Shown here: positions 1 to 9,094 of the stretch, piece by piece
How positions within the stretch are numbered: position 1 is the stretch's first letter
How the letters are laid out: every line of letters begins with the position of its first letter
Source of the DNA: Bacteroidales bacterium
GTDB taxonomy: Bacteria; Bacteroidota; Bacteroidia; Bacteroidales; GCA-2748055
DNA: 45,725 bases
Direction of reading: 5' to 3'
NCBI GenBank assembly: GCA_021738565.1
Contig: JAIPBT010000035.1
Coordinates: 1 to 45,725 of the forward strand
Program-made: the position numbers and the translations under genes
The notes under the pieces: model-generated
The model's input: only the letters and a program-made list of their open reading frames with translations
Told to the model about the DNA's origin: nothing
Databases searched by the model: none

Positions 1-258
1 GTATTTCAGATAATTAAAAACTAAAAAATTTGATAATTTCGATATTGATACCGTGGAACCCTCATGTTATATTCATTCCCTGTTGCGAACGATAGTGCAT
101 GAGGGTTTCACTAGTATATAATTTAGTTAAGCATTTGTATTTCAGATAATTAAAAACTAAAAAATTTGATAATTTCGATATTGATACCGTGGAACCCTCA
201 TGTTATATTCATTCCCTGTTGCGAACGATAGTGCATGAGGGTTTCATTAGTATTTAAT
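1..258 (+). repeat. Tandem 136-bp hairpin repeat, left array
   Basis: Two copies with a 136-bp period: bases 1-110 are nearly identical to 137-246. A full unit can be framed as 111-246. Each carries an outer stem AACCCTCATG / CATGAGGGTT (57-66 with 98-107; 193-202 with 234-243) around a loop of about 31 nt. The loop holds a second small stem, CTGTTG-CGAA-CGATAG, that pairs if G-U is allowed. The left copy is cut by the window edge. The same unit occurs at the right window end, and a diverged inverted copy lies near 37.5 kb. No ORF is inside. Copy number outside the window is unknown. It resembles a dispersed REP-like or mobile hairpin unit; function unknown. Confidence 0.85.
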
Positions 259-292
259 AATTGCCAGGGGCCAAAGGCCAGTAGCCAGTTTA
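258..292. repeat. GGCCAAAGGCCAG-type short sequence repeat
   Basis: A short run of GGCCA/GCCAG words (around 264-289) sits between the hairpin repeat and the end of metH. Related GGCCAAA/GGCTTTT words occur near 23.15 kb and 37.59 kb, so this is a dispersed simple repeat of the genome. No function can be read from it. Confidence 0.5.
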
Positions 293-327
293 ATGTTTTT
301 AGTTCCGTAATGTTTCTTTGAATGTGG

Positions 328-3300
328 TCAATCATTGAAATTCAGATTAGAGGCCAGTAGCTTTTTAACCTGCCCGGTTTCCATCTTTTTTCTCTTCGCA
401 TAATCCTGTACCTGGTCCTTCCCGACCTTACCCACGAAAAAGTAGTTTGACCTGGGATGGGAGAAAATCAGTCCGCTCACCGATGCTGCCGGATTCATTG
501 AATAGTTCTCGGTTAAATGAATTCCATATTTTTCGCACTGCAACAGGTCAAAAAGCGTTTTCTTTTCGCTATGGTCAGGGCATGCCGGGTACCCGTGAGC
601 AGGTCGTATGCCCGAATATTTCTCTTTAAACAGATCATTCATTGACAGCTGTTCGTCTTTTGCATAACCCCATGTCTCTTTCCTGATACTATCGTGAAGA
701 AGTTCGGTGAAAGCCTCTGCAAGCCTGTCTGCAAGGGCCTTGATCATTATGGATGAATAATCATCATTGTCGGCTTCGAATTCTTTCACTTTTTCTTCCA
801 CACCAATGCCTGCTGTAATAGCAAATGCCCCGATGTAATCCATGTGACCAGAGCCGGCTGGTGCGATAAAATCTGATAATGCAAGATTGGGTACACCAGT
901 TTCTTTTTGTGTTTGGTTTCTCAGGTTGACAAACCTGGTTAATGCCTTGCTTCTTGACTCGTCGGTATAAACGATGATGTCATCGCCTTCACTTGCTGCA
1001 GGATAGATACCGTAAACAGCGTTTGCTTTCAACCATTTTTCCTTCACGATCGAATCAAGCATTTCCCGTGCATCATTGTATAATTTAACTGCTTCTTTAC
1101 CGTAAGTTGGATCTTCCAGTATTTCAGGGAATTTTCCCCGAAGCTCCCATGTTACGAAAAAGAACATCCAGTTGATGTAAGGGATGATCTTCTTGATGGG
1201 GTAGTCCAACAGTTGAAAAGTACCGGTTTTTTCAGGCACGAGCGGGGGTTCATCTTCCCATCTGATATTCAGGCGATTGTTCCTTGCTTGTTCCAGGCCA
1301 ATGAACTGTACATTTTTTTCTGCCCCTTTGTATTTATCTCTCAGTAGCTCGTATTCTTTTTTGATTGATTCTTTGAACAGCGCTTGCTTCTCTTCAGAAA
1401 AGAGTTGGTTGGCTACGGGTACACTTTTGGAAGCATCCTTAACATGAATAACGCTTCCTGAATAAAAGGGCTCTATTTTAACTGCAGTATGGATCATGGA
1501 AGTTGTAGCCCCCCCGATAAGCAGGGGTTGACTCATCTTTTTTGTTTCCATCTCTTTTGCAACATTTACCATTTCTTCCAGGGAAGGAGTGATCAGTCCT
1601 GAAAGACCAATGATGTCTGCATTTTCTTTTTCAGCCGTATCAAGGATCTTTTCCGTGGGTACCATTACCCCAAGGTCGAGAATGTCATAGTTGTTACATC
1701 CCAGCACAACCCCCACAATGTTCTTTCCGATATCATGCACATCTCCTTTAACCGTAGCAAGCAGGATCTTCCCGTTGGTCCTGGGGCCGTCTCCGGTAAG
1801 TTTTTCTTCTTCGACATATGGTAGCAAAACCGCAACGGATTTTTTCATTACCCTGGCACTTTTGACAACCTGGGGAAGGAACATTTTCCCTGAACCGAAA
1901 AGGTCGCCTACCACGTTCATTCCTTCCATCAGGGGACCTTCAATTACTTTCAGTCCGGTTCCGTATATTCCGTATGCTTCAAGTGTATCTTTCTCAATGT
2001 GTTCTGTTATTCCTTTGATAAGAGCATGTTTCAGCCGTTTCTCCACACTTTGCTCCCGCCATTCAACTGACACTTTTTCCGCAGCATCCGTCGGGTGGAT
2101 ATTTTCAGAATATTGAAGGAGCCTGTCGGTTGCATCAGGCCTTCGGTTAAAAACCAGGTCTTCAACAAGTTCCAGCAATTCCGCGGGGATTTCATCATAA
2201 ACCTGGAGCATTGCAGGGTTTACAATACCCATATCAAGCCCGGCTCCTATGGCATGATACAAAAAAACGGAGTGAATTGCTTCCCTGACAACATTGTTCC
2301 CGCGAAATGAGAAACTGAGGTTGCTGATTCCGCCGCTGACCTTCACATGGGGCAGGTTTTTTTTGATCCACCTGACGGTATCAATGTAATCCACCGCGTA
2401 ATTGTTGTGTTCTTTCATCCCGGTTCCGATGGTAAGTACGTTGGGATCAAATATGATATCCGCGGCCGGAAATTTTACCTTCTCTGTCAATATTTTATAG
2501 GCACGGGTGCAGATCTCAATGCGCCTTTCAAAGGAGTCTGCCTGCCCTTTTTCATCGAATGCCATAACGATTACAGCTGCTCCGTATGATTTGATTTTTT
2601 TTGCCTGTTCTGTAAAAACAGCTTCACCCTCTTTCAGGCTTATGGAATTTACGATGGATTTACCCTGGACACATTGCAATCCTGCCTCTATTACTTTCCA
2701 CTTCGATGAATCGATCATTACAGGTACCCTGGCTATTTCAGGTTCCGACATCATCAGGTACAGGAAGTGCACCATTTCCGACTCTGCATCCAGCATGGCA
2801 TCGTCGAGATTGATATCCAGGACCTGTGCGCCGTTTTCAACCTGGTTCGCCGCAATATCAAGGGCCTCTTCATATCTCTTTTCCCGGATTAGCCTTGCAA
2901 ATTTCCTGCTTCCTGCAACGTTCAACCGCTCTCCAATATTTATAAAGTTCGATCCAGGAAAGGCAGTCAGGGGTTCCAGTCCGCTAAGCCTGAAATTGTT
3001 ATCTGCTTCATGTACCTGGTGTGCCTCACTTTTTGCTGCAAGTTTTGCAAGTTGCCTGATGTGTTCCGGGGTTGTTCCGCAACATCCGCCGATAATGTTT
3101 ACATGACCGGCATCCAGGTATTCCTTCATGTAACTGCCCATCACCTCTGGTGTTTCATCATATTCTCCGAATTGGTTGGGCAAACCCGCATTGGGATGTG
3201 TACTTACGAAAAAAGGTGATTTTTCAGCAATTTCCTTGATGTAGGGACGCATCTCCCTGGCCCCGAGGGCACAATTCAACCCCAGGGAAAGCAGATCTAT

Positions 3301-4014
3301 GTGCCGCACTGAGTTAATGAAAGCTTCAAGTGTTTGTCCGCTTAGCGTTCTGCCGGATGCATCGGTGATGGTTCCGCTTAACATAACCGGCAATTTTGTT
3401 TGCTGTTCCTCAAAAAGTTCATTCAGCGCCATAAGAGAAGCCTTGGCATTGAGTGTGTCAAAAACTGTTTCAATAAGGTACAGTTCAACGCCTCCCTTCA
3501 TAAGTGCAACTGCCTGTTGTTTGTAGGCATGTTTTAGCTGATCGAAAGTAACCGCCCTGAATCCCGGATCGTTAACGTCGGGAGATAAAGAAGCGGTTTT
3601 ATTGGTCGGGCCTATTGAGCCTGCAACATACCTTGGTTTTGAAGGATCTTTACTGGTGTATTCATCTGCAACTTCACGTGCAATTCTTGCTGCTTTGTAG
3701 TTGATCTCATCGACCGCTGATTCAGTGTTGTAATCAGCCTGTGAGATGGTGTTCGAATTGAAGGTATTGGTTTCAATGATATCAGCACCTGCATCAAGGA
3801 ATTCCCTGTGGATATCTTTGATGACATCAGGTTTTGTAACACAAAGAATGTCATTGTTTCCGGTAAGGGATGAAGGATGATCCCTGAATTTTTCTCCGCG
3901 GAAATCCTTCTCAGATAAATTCAATTGCTGGATCATGGTTCCCATGGCACCATCAAGGATCAATATCCTGTTTTTCAGAAGATCTTTTATATCTGGTTTT
4001 TTTTGCATCTGCAT
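328..4014 (-). CDS. metH: Cobalamin-dependent methionine synthase
   Basis: Transfers the methyl group of methyl-tetrahydrofolate to homocysteine through cobalamin, in the cytoplasm. All four modules are visible in order. An N-terminal homocysteine domain starts with [11 protein letters not shown] and ends with the zinc-ligand motif GGCCGT. A pterin domain follows ([12 protein letters not shown]). The B12 domain carries [11 protein letters not shown], whose His is the lower cobalt ligand. A C-terminal AdoMet activation domain carries [15 protein letters not shown]. The open frame extends upstream to 4134, but that 40-residue extension is not MetH-like and approaches an element remnant, so I place the start at the ATG at 4014 (4008 is also possible). 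It lies downstream of metY in the same direction and probably shares the riboswitch-controlled transcript. Near-full length, about 1,228 aa, no broken motif seen. Confidence 0.95.
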   Translation of the reverse strand: MQMQKKPDIKDLLKNRILILDGAMGTMIQQLNLSEKDFRGEKFRDHPSSLTGNNDILCVTKPDVIKDIHREFLDAGADIIETNTFNSNTISQADYNTESAVDEINYKAARIAREVADEYTSKDPSKPRYVAGSIGPTNKTASLSPDVNDPGFRAVTFDQLKHAYKQQAVALMKGGVELYLIETVFDTLNAKASLMALNELFEEQQTKLPVMLSGTITDASGRTLSGQTLEAFINSVRHIDLLSLGLNCALGAREMRPYIKEIAEKSPFFVSTHPNAGLPNQFGEYDETPEVMGSYMKEYLDAGHVNIIGGCCGTTPEHIRQLAKLAAKSEAHQVHEADNNFRLSGLEPLTAFPGSNFINIGERLNVAGSRKFARLIREKRYEEALDIAANQVENGAQVLDINLDDAMLDAESEMVHFLYLMMSEPEIARVPVMIDSSKWKVIEAGLQCVQGKSIVNSISLKEGEAVFTEQAKKIKSYGAAVIVMAFDEKGQADSFERRIEICTRAYKILTEKVKFPAADIIFDPNVLTIGTGMKEHNNYAVDYIDTVRWIKKNLPHVKVSGGISNLSFSFRGNNVVREAIHSVFLYHAIGAGLDMGIVNPAMLQVYDEIPAELLELVEDLVFNRRPDATDRLLQYSENIHPTDAAEKVSVEWREQSVEKRLKHALIKGITEHIEKDTLEAYGIYGTGLKVIEGPLMEGMNVVGDLFGSGKMFLPQVVKSARVMKKSVAVLLPYVEEEKLTGDGPRTNGKILLATVKGDVHDIGKNIVGVVLGCNNYDILDLGVMVPTEKILDTAEKENADIIGLSGLITPSLEEMVNVAKEMETKKMSQPLLIGGATTSMIHTAVKIEPFYSGSVIHVKDASKSVPVANQLFSEEKQALFKESIKKEYELLRDKYKGAEKNVQFIGLEQARNNRLNIRWEDEPPLVPEKTGTFQLLDYPIKKIIPYINWMFFFVTWELRGKFPEILEDPTYGKEAVKLYNDAREMLDSIVKEKWLKANAVYGIYPAASEGDDIIVYTDESRSKALTRFVNLRNQTQKETGVPNLALSDFIAPAGSGHMDYIGAFAITAGIGVEEKVKEFEADNDDYSSIMIKALADRLAEAFTELLHDSIRKETWGYAKDEQLSMNDLFKEKYSGIRPAHGYPACPDHSEKKTLFDLLQCEKYGIHLTENYSMNPAASVSGLIFSHPRSNYFFVGKVGKDQVQDYAKRKKMETGQVKKLLASNLNFND

Positions 4015-4152
4015 ATGCTCTAAAAGGATTTCAAAGTTAACTATTCTGACGAAGATATGCTTGTAACCGTTTAGAAATGCGAGATTGAAAGACCAGTCAT
4101 CCTGATCTGAATTCCCTTTTCCTAAAGGTGACACCCCGTTTGTGTTGTTTTA

Positions 4153-5471
<1,319 letters not shown>

Positions 5472-5478
5472 TTATTTT

Positions 5479-5510
5479 ATATATATATTAATAGCGATTT
5501 AAATATATAT
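5479..5510. repeat. 32-bp AT-rich imperfect palindrome, copy 1
   Basis: ATATATATATTAAT + AGCG + ATTTAAATATATAT lies in the metY leader just upstream of the start codon. An identical pair of 14-bp arms with a different 4-nt centre (CACT) occurs at 44787-44818. It may be a short dispersed repeat or simply AT-rich leader sequence; function unknown. Confidence 0.45.
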
Positions 5511-5543
5511 TTTTATTTCTATGATCTATATAACAAATGTGTA

Positions 5544-5636
5544 CCGGTAGTGGCTGCAGGGGAGGAAGTGTTTGCAACCACGCTATCACATGGACATAGG
5601 CATGAGCGGCATGATCAGTGTTTTAATAGCTACCGG
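5544..5636 (-). promoter_or_regulatory. Nested hairpins following the Met-rich leader ORF (candidate attenuator)
   Basis: Read on the minus strand, CCGGTAG (5636-5630) can pair with CTACCGG (5550-5544). This outer stem encloses the Met codons and stop of the leader ORF plus an inner 9-bp stem GTGGTTGCA / TGCAGCCAC (5581-5573 with 5558-5550, one G-U pair). The arrangement of leader codons next to alternative stems resembles amino-acid attenuators. The two stems share base 5550 and no clear U-tract follows, so the mechanism (termination or translation control) is not settled. Confidence 0.45.
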
Positions 5637-5678
5637 CTGAAAAGCCCTGTCCCAGTGGAGTAAAGAAATTCTTTTCAT
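5586..5678 (-). CDS. Met-rich leader peptide upstream of metY-metH
   Basis: A 30-codon ORF reads ATG at 5678 to TGA at 5588-5586. It starts MKRISLLHW and ends MPLMPMSM, so four of the last eight codons are Met (residues 23, 26, 28, 30). The start is about 11 nt after the 3' strand of riboswitch stem P1, and the ORF ends about 120 nt before metY. Stalling of ribosomes at consecutive or clustered codons for the pathway product is the classic logic of attenuation leaders. Clustering of Met codons directly upstream of a methionine operon, next to nested hairpins, supports that reading. It is otherwise unrecognised. Chance occurrence cannot be excluded without comparing related genomes. Confidence 0.55.
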   Translation of the reverse strand: MKRISLLHWDRAFQPVAIKTLIMPLMPMSM

Positions 5679-5689
5679 TTGATTGTATT

Positions 5690-5797
5690 TGTTATTATTT
5701 CCCTTGCGGGTTAGGTTTTGGCACCTTCAACAAAATGAATTTTATTGGGTTGCCAGGGGATCAATGAGCCTAATCTCTTACCCCGCTCTCAATAACA
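5690..5797 (-). promoter_or_regulatory. SAM-I (S-box) riboswitch controlling metY-metH
   Basis: The minus-strand RNA shows the S-box layout. P1 is TGTTATT (5797-5791) with AATAACA (5696-5690). The conserved GAGAGCGGGG follows, then a P2 with GGGG/CCCC around AGGCTCATTGA, the core CTGGCAACC, and P3 CAATAAAA / TTTTGTTG (one G-U). The conserved GGTGCCAA comes next, then P4 CCC-GCAA-GGG. Binding of S-adenosylmethionine would lower expression of downstream methionine genes. Homology is judged by eye from conserved core words and pairings. Confidence 0.8.
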
Positions 5798-5831
5798 TTA
5801 CCGGACCGTGATCCGAATAGAATTGATGATG

Positions 5832-5863
5832 CAAATATATGCTGAATAACATAACTAAACAAA
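5832..5863 (-). promoter_or_regulatory. Bacteroidota-type promoter for the metY-metH leader
   Basis: On the minus strand a -33 box TTTG (5863-5860) is followed by 20 nt and the -7 box TATATTTG (5839-5832), matching TAnnTTTG with the usual 19-21 nt spacing. Transcription would start near 5826, about 30 nt before riboswitch P1, exactly where a leader promoter is expected. Confidence 0.7.
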
Positions 5864-6018
5864 CATTTTTACATCTAAAAAGCACTATTTATTTATCAGT
5901 AATGTGATAATGTACAGATAAACAGGTTTTTATCAACGTCTGTAATTTTTCAGCAAGCCCTTATTGGGGATTGTGTTTTTTCAGCGATCAGGGGGTGGGA
6001 TTTATTATCTGCACCGGA

Positions 6019-7089
6019 TTATATATTAGCTTTCTCGCGCATGAGTGCATTGTAGAGATCACTGAATCGTTCCTTGAGTATCTTTTTACTCAGGCCGAAT
6101 TCTTCAAGAACATATGTGTGATTGGATTTATGCCGGTTCATGTTGAATTCCTCAAGATCTTCATACAGGATTGGGCGAAACTGGTAGTCAAATTCCTCGT
6201 AAATTGTCCGGATGACCTTTTTCAATTTATTGAACAGGTCGTTGCTGTGGATAACTATGATCTTAGCCTTTGGAGACTGCCGGATGATCCTGAGAGGATG
6301 TCTGAGCCAGTGATCAGCGAGTTCAAGCCCATCCTTCAGAAATTCTTTCCTGTCGTTGACCGGGACATGGTTGCTTTCGCGTATGGCCCTGAAAAGACTG
6401 AAGGTGGAGGGAATTACTTTTTCCGGTTCCCTGAGCAGATAAATAAAGTTTGCATCGTGGAATGTATCTCTCAGACTCTTGATTCTGGCAGTATGGGAAG
6501 GACTTTTAGAGAGGTAGAACTTTTCCCTACCATGGAAATGGAGGTGTCTTTGGATGATTCTCCTGAAAAATCTCATGGCTCTTTTTCTGCTTTTTTCACT
6601 GAAGGATTCGTCAAACCTTGAATATTTCAGAAAATGCCTGATCCTTGGAAAAAGAAAAAACAGGCTTCCGGAAGAAAAAATCTGATAAAAAACGAATTCA
6701 TCCTCTTCGATCTCGAGGAACCTCGCGGGATGGATGTTCTTTATACCGCCAAAAAGATGCTTTTCAATAAAAGGCAATGCCCTGTGCGACAAAAATTCAT
6801 AAACAGGAGCCGGTTTTGTAAGAAACCTGATGATCATGCGTTGCGTGATGGATGGTGCAAAAATTATTTCCCACAATTTCATGGATGTAAAAAACCTGTC
6901 CTGGTACAGGGCATTATACAACAATGTTGAGCCTGTACGTGTGAGGCCGGTAATGAACAGGGGATTCCTGACATGCAGTTTTGTAAATCGGGGAAACAAA
7001 AAATAATCCAACAACAGGAAGGTCCAGTTGACAATGAAGAACAGAGAAAATACAAAGATAAAGCCCGTAAGAAATATCAACCTTTTCAT
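6019..7089 (-). CDS. Membrane-anchored sulfotransferase-family protein
   Basis: About 356 aa. An N-terminal hydrophobic segment (residues 4-33) anchors it. The PAPS-binding P-loop-like motif ITGLTRTGSTLLYNA is at residues 46-60, and a second nucleotide-binding stretch, LSKSPSHTARIKSL...FIYLLREP, fits the 3'-phosphate motif of sulfotransferases. The likely role is sulfation of a lipid or glycan at the membrane using PAPS; the acceptor is unknown. The open frame begins at 7140, but its first 17 codons read through the MITE end at 7111, so the ATG at 7089 (MKRLIFL) is the credible start. The MITE sits 22 bp upstream and may have displaced the promoter. Family assignment is good, substrate open. 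Confidence 0.75.
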   Translation of the reverse strand: MKRLIFLTGFIFVFSLFFIVNWTFLLLDYFLFPRFTKLHVRNPLFITGLTRTGSTLLYNALYQDRFFTSMKLWEIIFAPSITQRMIIRFLTKPAPVYEFLSHRALPFIEKHLFGGIKNIHPARFLEIEEDEFVFYQIFSSGSLFFLFPRIRHFLKYSRFDESFSEKSRKRAMRFFRRIIQRHLHFHGREKFYLSKSPSHTARIKSLRDTFHDANFIYLLREPEKVIPSTFSLFRAIRESNHVPVNDRKEFLKDGLELADHWLRHPLRIIRQSPKAKIIVIHSNDLFNKLKKVIRTIYEEFDYQFRPILYEDLEEFNMNRHKSNHTYVLEEFGLSKKILKERFSDLYNALMREKANI

Positions 7090-7110
7090 TATTGCAGTTT
7101 TATATAAATA

Positions 7111-7260
7111 GTGTCTGTCCATAAAGTCCGATAGCTGCATTGCTGCAATAATCTTAAATCCTCGAATCCGTCCGTCGGCGGATATACTGCGGTTTAAGAT
7201 TTTTACGCGCTTTGCTCTCGAACTTTATGATCCAGCCACTCCAACTTTATTGACAGACTC
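7111..7260 (+). mobile_element. GTGTC MITE family copy 1 (non-coding, 6-bp target duplication)
   Basis: A 150-bp element starts GTGTCTGTCCATAAAGT and ends ACTTTATTGACAGACTC. It is flanked by perfect direct repeats TAAATA (7105-7110 and 7261-7266). The interior holds arms AATCTTAAA / TTTAAGATT around a second palindrome ATCCG...CGGAT. No coding potential, hence a MITE-like non-autonomous element. Confidence 0.85.
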
Positions 7261-7310
7261 TAAATAAATGTTTCTGCAGTTAATATAACAATTTCAGGCA
7301 ATTTTCCAAA

Positions 7311-7594
7311 TCAGAAGCTGTAGGTTAGCCCGATCCCGAACAATTCCTTGAACTGGATCTTTGGTTCCGTATCAATAACATTTCCTGCATCATCAACCAC
7401 ATCGAATTTTATATCATAATCATATATGACCTGGGATATAAAGGGGGTTGATATATATTCATTTACCTTGAAATTAAGCAGCAGGTCAAAATTAACGTCA
7501 CGCCATTGAATTTCCATAAAGTGTCGTGAGATTCCTGCGCAGTGAGATGAATAGCAAATGCGGAAATGAAGTAAAGTACAATTATTTTTTTCAT
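7311..7594 (-). pseudogene. Remnant of a DUF3078-type outer-membrane protein gene with internal deletion and frameshift
   Basis: Two pieces of one gene are visible in different frames. From ATG 7594 a signal peptide reads MKKIIVLYFISAFAIHLTAQ and continues with ESHDTLWKFNGVT, the usual start of DUF3078 proteins. The next stretch is readable only in another frame, NFDLLLNFKVNEYISTPF to the end KELFGIGLTYSF, a typical C-terminal beta-barrel strand of that family, stopping at 7311. Full-length members are about 280-300 aa; here only about 95 codons remain, so several hundred bases of the middle were lost. The long frame from 7637 is an artefact that joins an unrelated start to the C-terminal piece. 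Assignment to DUF3078 rests on recognised end motifs. Confidence 0.6.
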
Positions 7595-7707
7595 CAGTTA
7601 AATTTTTTGATAATGAGGAGAGTGTGGGAAAGATCAATTATGCCAATACAATATAAAAAATAATTTTATGATATTTGTTTGTTTTTAAACTGGAAAATAA
7701 CAAGACC

Positions 7708-8097
7708 ATGATTGACTGGATCAAATCCCGGACAGATAGCTTCAGGCATGCTTTTGCAGGCATCTGGCACAATCTGCGGAATGAACCCAATTTCCGCTTT
7801 CACGTGATTTTCGCATTTTTAGTAACAGCGGCTTCCATATATTTTCCGCTGACATCAATACAATGGATTTTTGTCGCAATAGCCATCAGCAGTGTCCTTT
7901 CAGCTGAACTGCTGAATACTGCTGTGGAGAAATTATGCGACAGGTTCACCATGGATGAAGATCCAGATGTAAAGATTATTAAGGATACAGCAGCCGCAGG
8001 GGTAATTATTGTTACCATTGCTGCGGTTATCACCGGACTGATCATTTTTCTTCCCTATGTCATTGAATGGTTTCAGAACCACTTCACCGGATCGTAA
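7708..8097 (+). CDS. dgkA: Diacylglycerol/undecaprenol kinase family protein
   Basis: A small integral membrane kinase of 129 aa, usual size for the family. It phosphorylates undecaprenol or diacylglycerol to feed lipid-carrier recycling. The amphipathic N-terminus (SFRHAFAGIWHNLRNEPNFRFH) is followed by two membrane segments, the catalytic signature SAELLNTAVEKLCD, and a C-terminal membrane helix AGVIIVTIAAVITGLIIFL. I start at the ATG at 7708 rather than the upstream frame at 7675, because family members begin just before the SFRHAF region. Bacteroidota enzymes of this type are related to the Gram-positive undecaprenol kinase, so undecaprenol is the more likely substrate (inference). Confidence 0.85.
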   Translation: MIDWIKSRTDSFRHAFAGIWHNLRNEPNFRFHVIFAFLVTAASIYFPLTSIQWIFVAIAISSVLSAELLNTAVEKLCDRFTMDEDPDVKIIKDTAAAGVIIVTIAAVITGLIIFLPYVIEWFQNHFTGS

Positions 8098-8117
8098 TAA
8101 TTGGACCCTGGCTTTTA

Positions 8118-8167
8118 ACTCCCCCTCTCCACGTCCCCAAGTCCCCACGTCCCCAAGTCTCCCCCTT
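8118..8167. repeat. C-rich short tandem repeat
   Basis: The word CCACGTCCCCAAGTCCC is repeated almost perfectly twice and followed by more C-rich sequence, between dgkA and the LRR gene. It is a low-complexity intergenic repeat with no coding frame of interest. Confidence 0.6.
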
Positions 8168-8208
8168 TACAATCTACATTCCGTACTGGATTTTCTTATA
8201 TTTGCGGC

Positions 8209-9093
8209 ATGGAAATAGAAAGGTTATATGGAGAGTTGGATCGGGCATATTCGCCGGAAAATCTAAATAGGTTATCTTCGAATATTATCGCCCTTTACAA
8301 GTTGAAGGACATATCGAAATTAAGGAGGATCCATGCGTTGATGTACAATGGTAATCAGGCCACTGAGAATCCTATTTCCAGGATCTTTTCAAAGATCATC
8401 ACCCAGTATCATCCCGACAGGCAGGAGCAAATTTCCAGGGAATTAAGGTCCTTCTACGACAAAAATGATTTTACGGGTTTAAAGAAATATGATCACATTC
8501 TCCAGGTACAGGAAATGGATCTTGATAATGATCAATCATCAGATGCAGCAAGTGCAGACTTTGAATATGGTGATATATGGGATTACTTCGCGCAGGGGTA
8601 TTCGTATATCGATGATGAGGAGTTGGAAGACGAGTATTCTGGTTTGGGTGACATGGACAATAGAAATGATTTTGCTGCCGCTGTAAAAAGGAATGTTTAC
8701 GGGCATTTACAGGTGGAGTTTCCGTACAATCTTCTTGCCGACCTTGAGATTGTAGAGATGGCTGAATATGAGATTGAGGATCTGTTTGGGGTTGAATACT
8801 GCGTATATGCAAGGATCATTGATCTTTCCGGGAATAACCTTACCCAGGTCAGTGAACTTTCACAATTGATGAGGCTTGAGGAAATATATCTCCAGGACAA
8901 CCACATCAACTATCTTGATGGTTTGCATGAACTTCCTTTCCTGAGGGTTCTTGACCTCAGCAACAATGATATCAATGATATTTCTCCGTTGTTTGACCTG
9001 GACAGCCTGGAGTTTCTGAATATTATGGGGAACAGGGTACCTGCCTGGCAGATTGAAAAACTGAGCCTTTCAGGCGTTGTGGTGGTCGCCTGA
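8209..9093 (+). CDS. Leucine-rich-repeat protein with an N-terminal J-domain-like HPD motif
   Basis: 294 aa, no signal peptide, so probably cytoplasmic. The N-terminal half contains IFSKIITQYHPDRQEQISREL (residues about 59-79), which looks like helix II, the HPD loop and helix III of DnaJ J-domains, though the rest of a J-domain is degenerate. An acidic linker (EYGDIWDYF, DDEELEDEYSGLGDMD) follows. The C-terminal part has three to four SDS22/internalin-like leucine-rich repeats (RIIDLSGNNLTQVSEL, EEIYLQDNHINYLDGL, RVLDLSNNDINDISPL). A -7-like TATATTTG ends only 4 nt before the ATG, which could mean a leaderless or near-leaderless mRNA. A protein-interaction or chaperone-adaptor role is inference; precise function unknown. 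Confidence 0.65.
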   Translation: MEIERLYGELDRAYSPENLNRLSSNIIALYKLKDISKLRRIHALMYNGNQATENPISRIFSKIITQYHPDRQEQISRELRSFYDKNDFTGLKKYDHILQVQEMDLDNDQSSDAASADFEYGDIWDYFAQGYSYIDDEELEDEYSGLGDMDNRNDFAAAVKRNVYGHLQVEFPYNLLADLEIVEMAEYEIEDLFGVEYCVYARIIDLSGNNLTQVSELSQLMRLEEIYLQDNHINYLDGLHELPFLRVLDLSNNDINDISPLFDLDSLEFLNIMGNRVPAWQIEKLSLSGVVVVA

Positions 9094-9094
9094 A

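Noticed and set aside
111-246. The 136-bp units as integron attC sites, because GTTAAGC fits GTTRRRY
   Set aside because: No matching RYYYAAC core at the other end, no gene cassettes between units and no integrase in the window.
1-258. Tandem repeats as a CRISPR array
   Set aside because: Whole 136-bp units are repeated without variable spacers, and no cas gene is present.
346-362. AGAGGCCAGTAGC inside the metH end as another short-repeat invasion
   Set aside because: The MetH C-terminus there looks natural for the family, so the resemblance is probably chance.
5971-6621. Plus-strand 216-aa open frame
   Set aside because: It is antisense to the sulfotransferase gene, whose motifs are clear, and shows no domain of its own.
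7090-7140. Start of the sulfotransferase at 7140
   Set aside because: Those codons lie largely in the MITE end. The hydrophobic anchor begins at the ATG at 7089.
7311-7637. Intact 108-aa protein from 7637
   Set aside because: Its N-terminus is out of frame with a real signal peptide visible at 7594. Only the C-terminal part is genuine, so it is a pseudogene.
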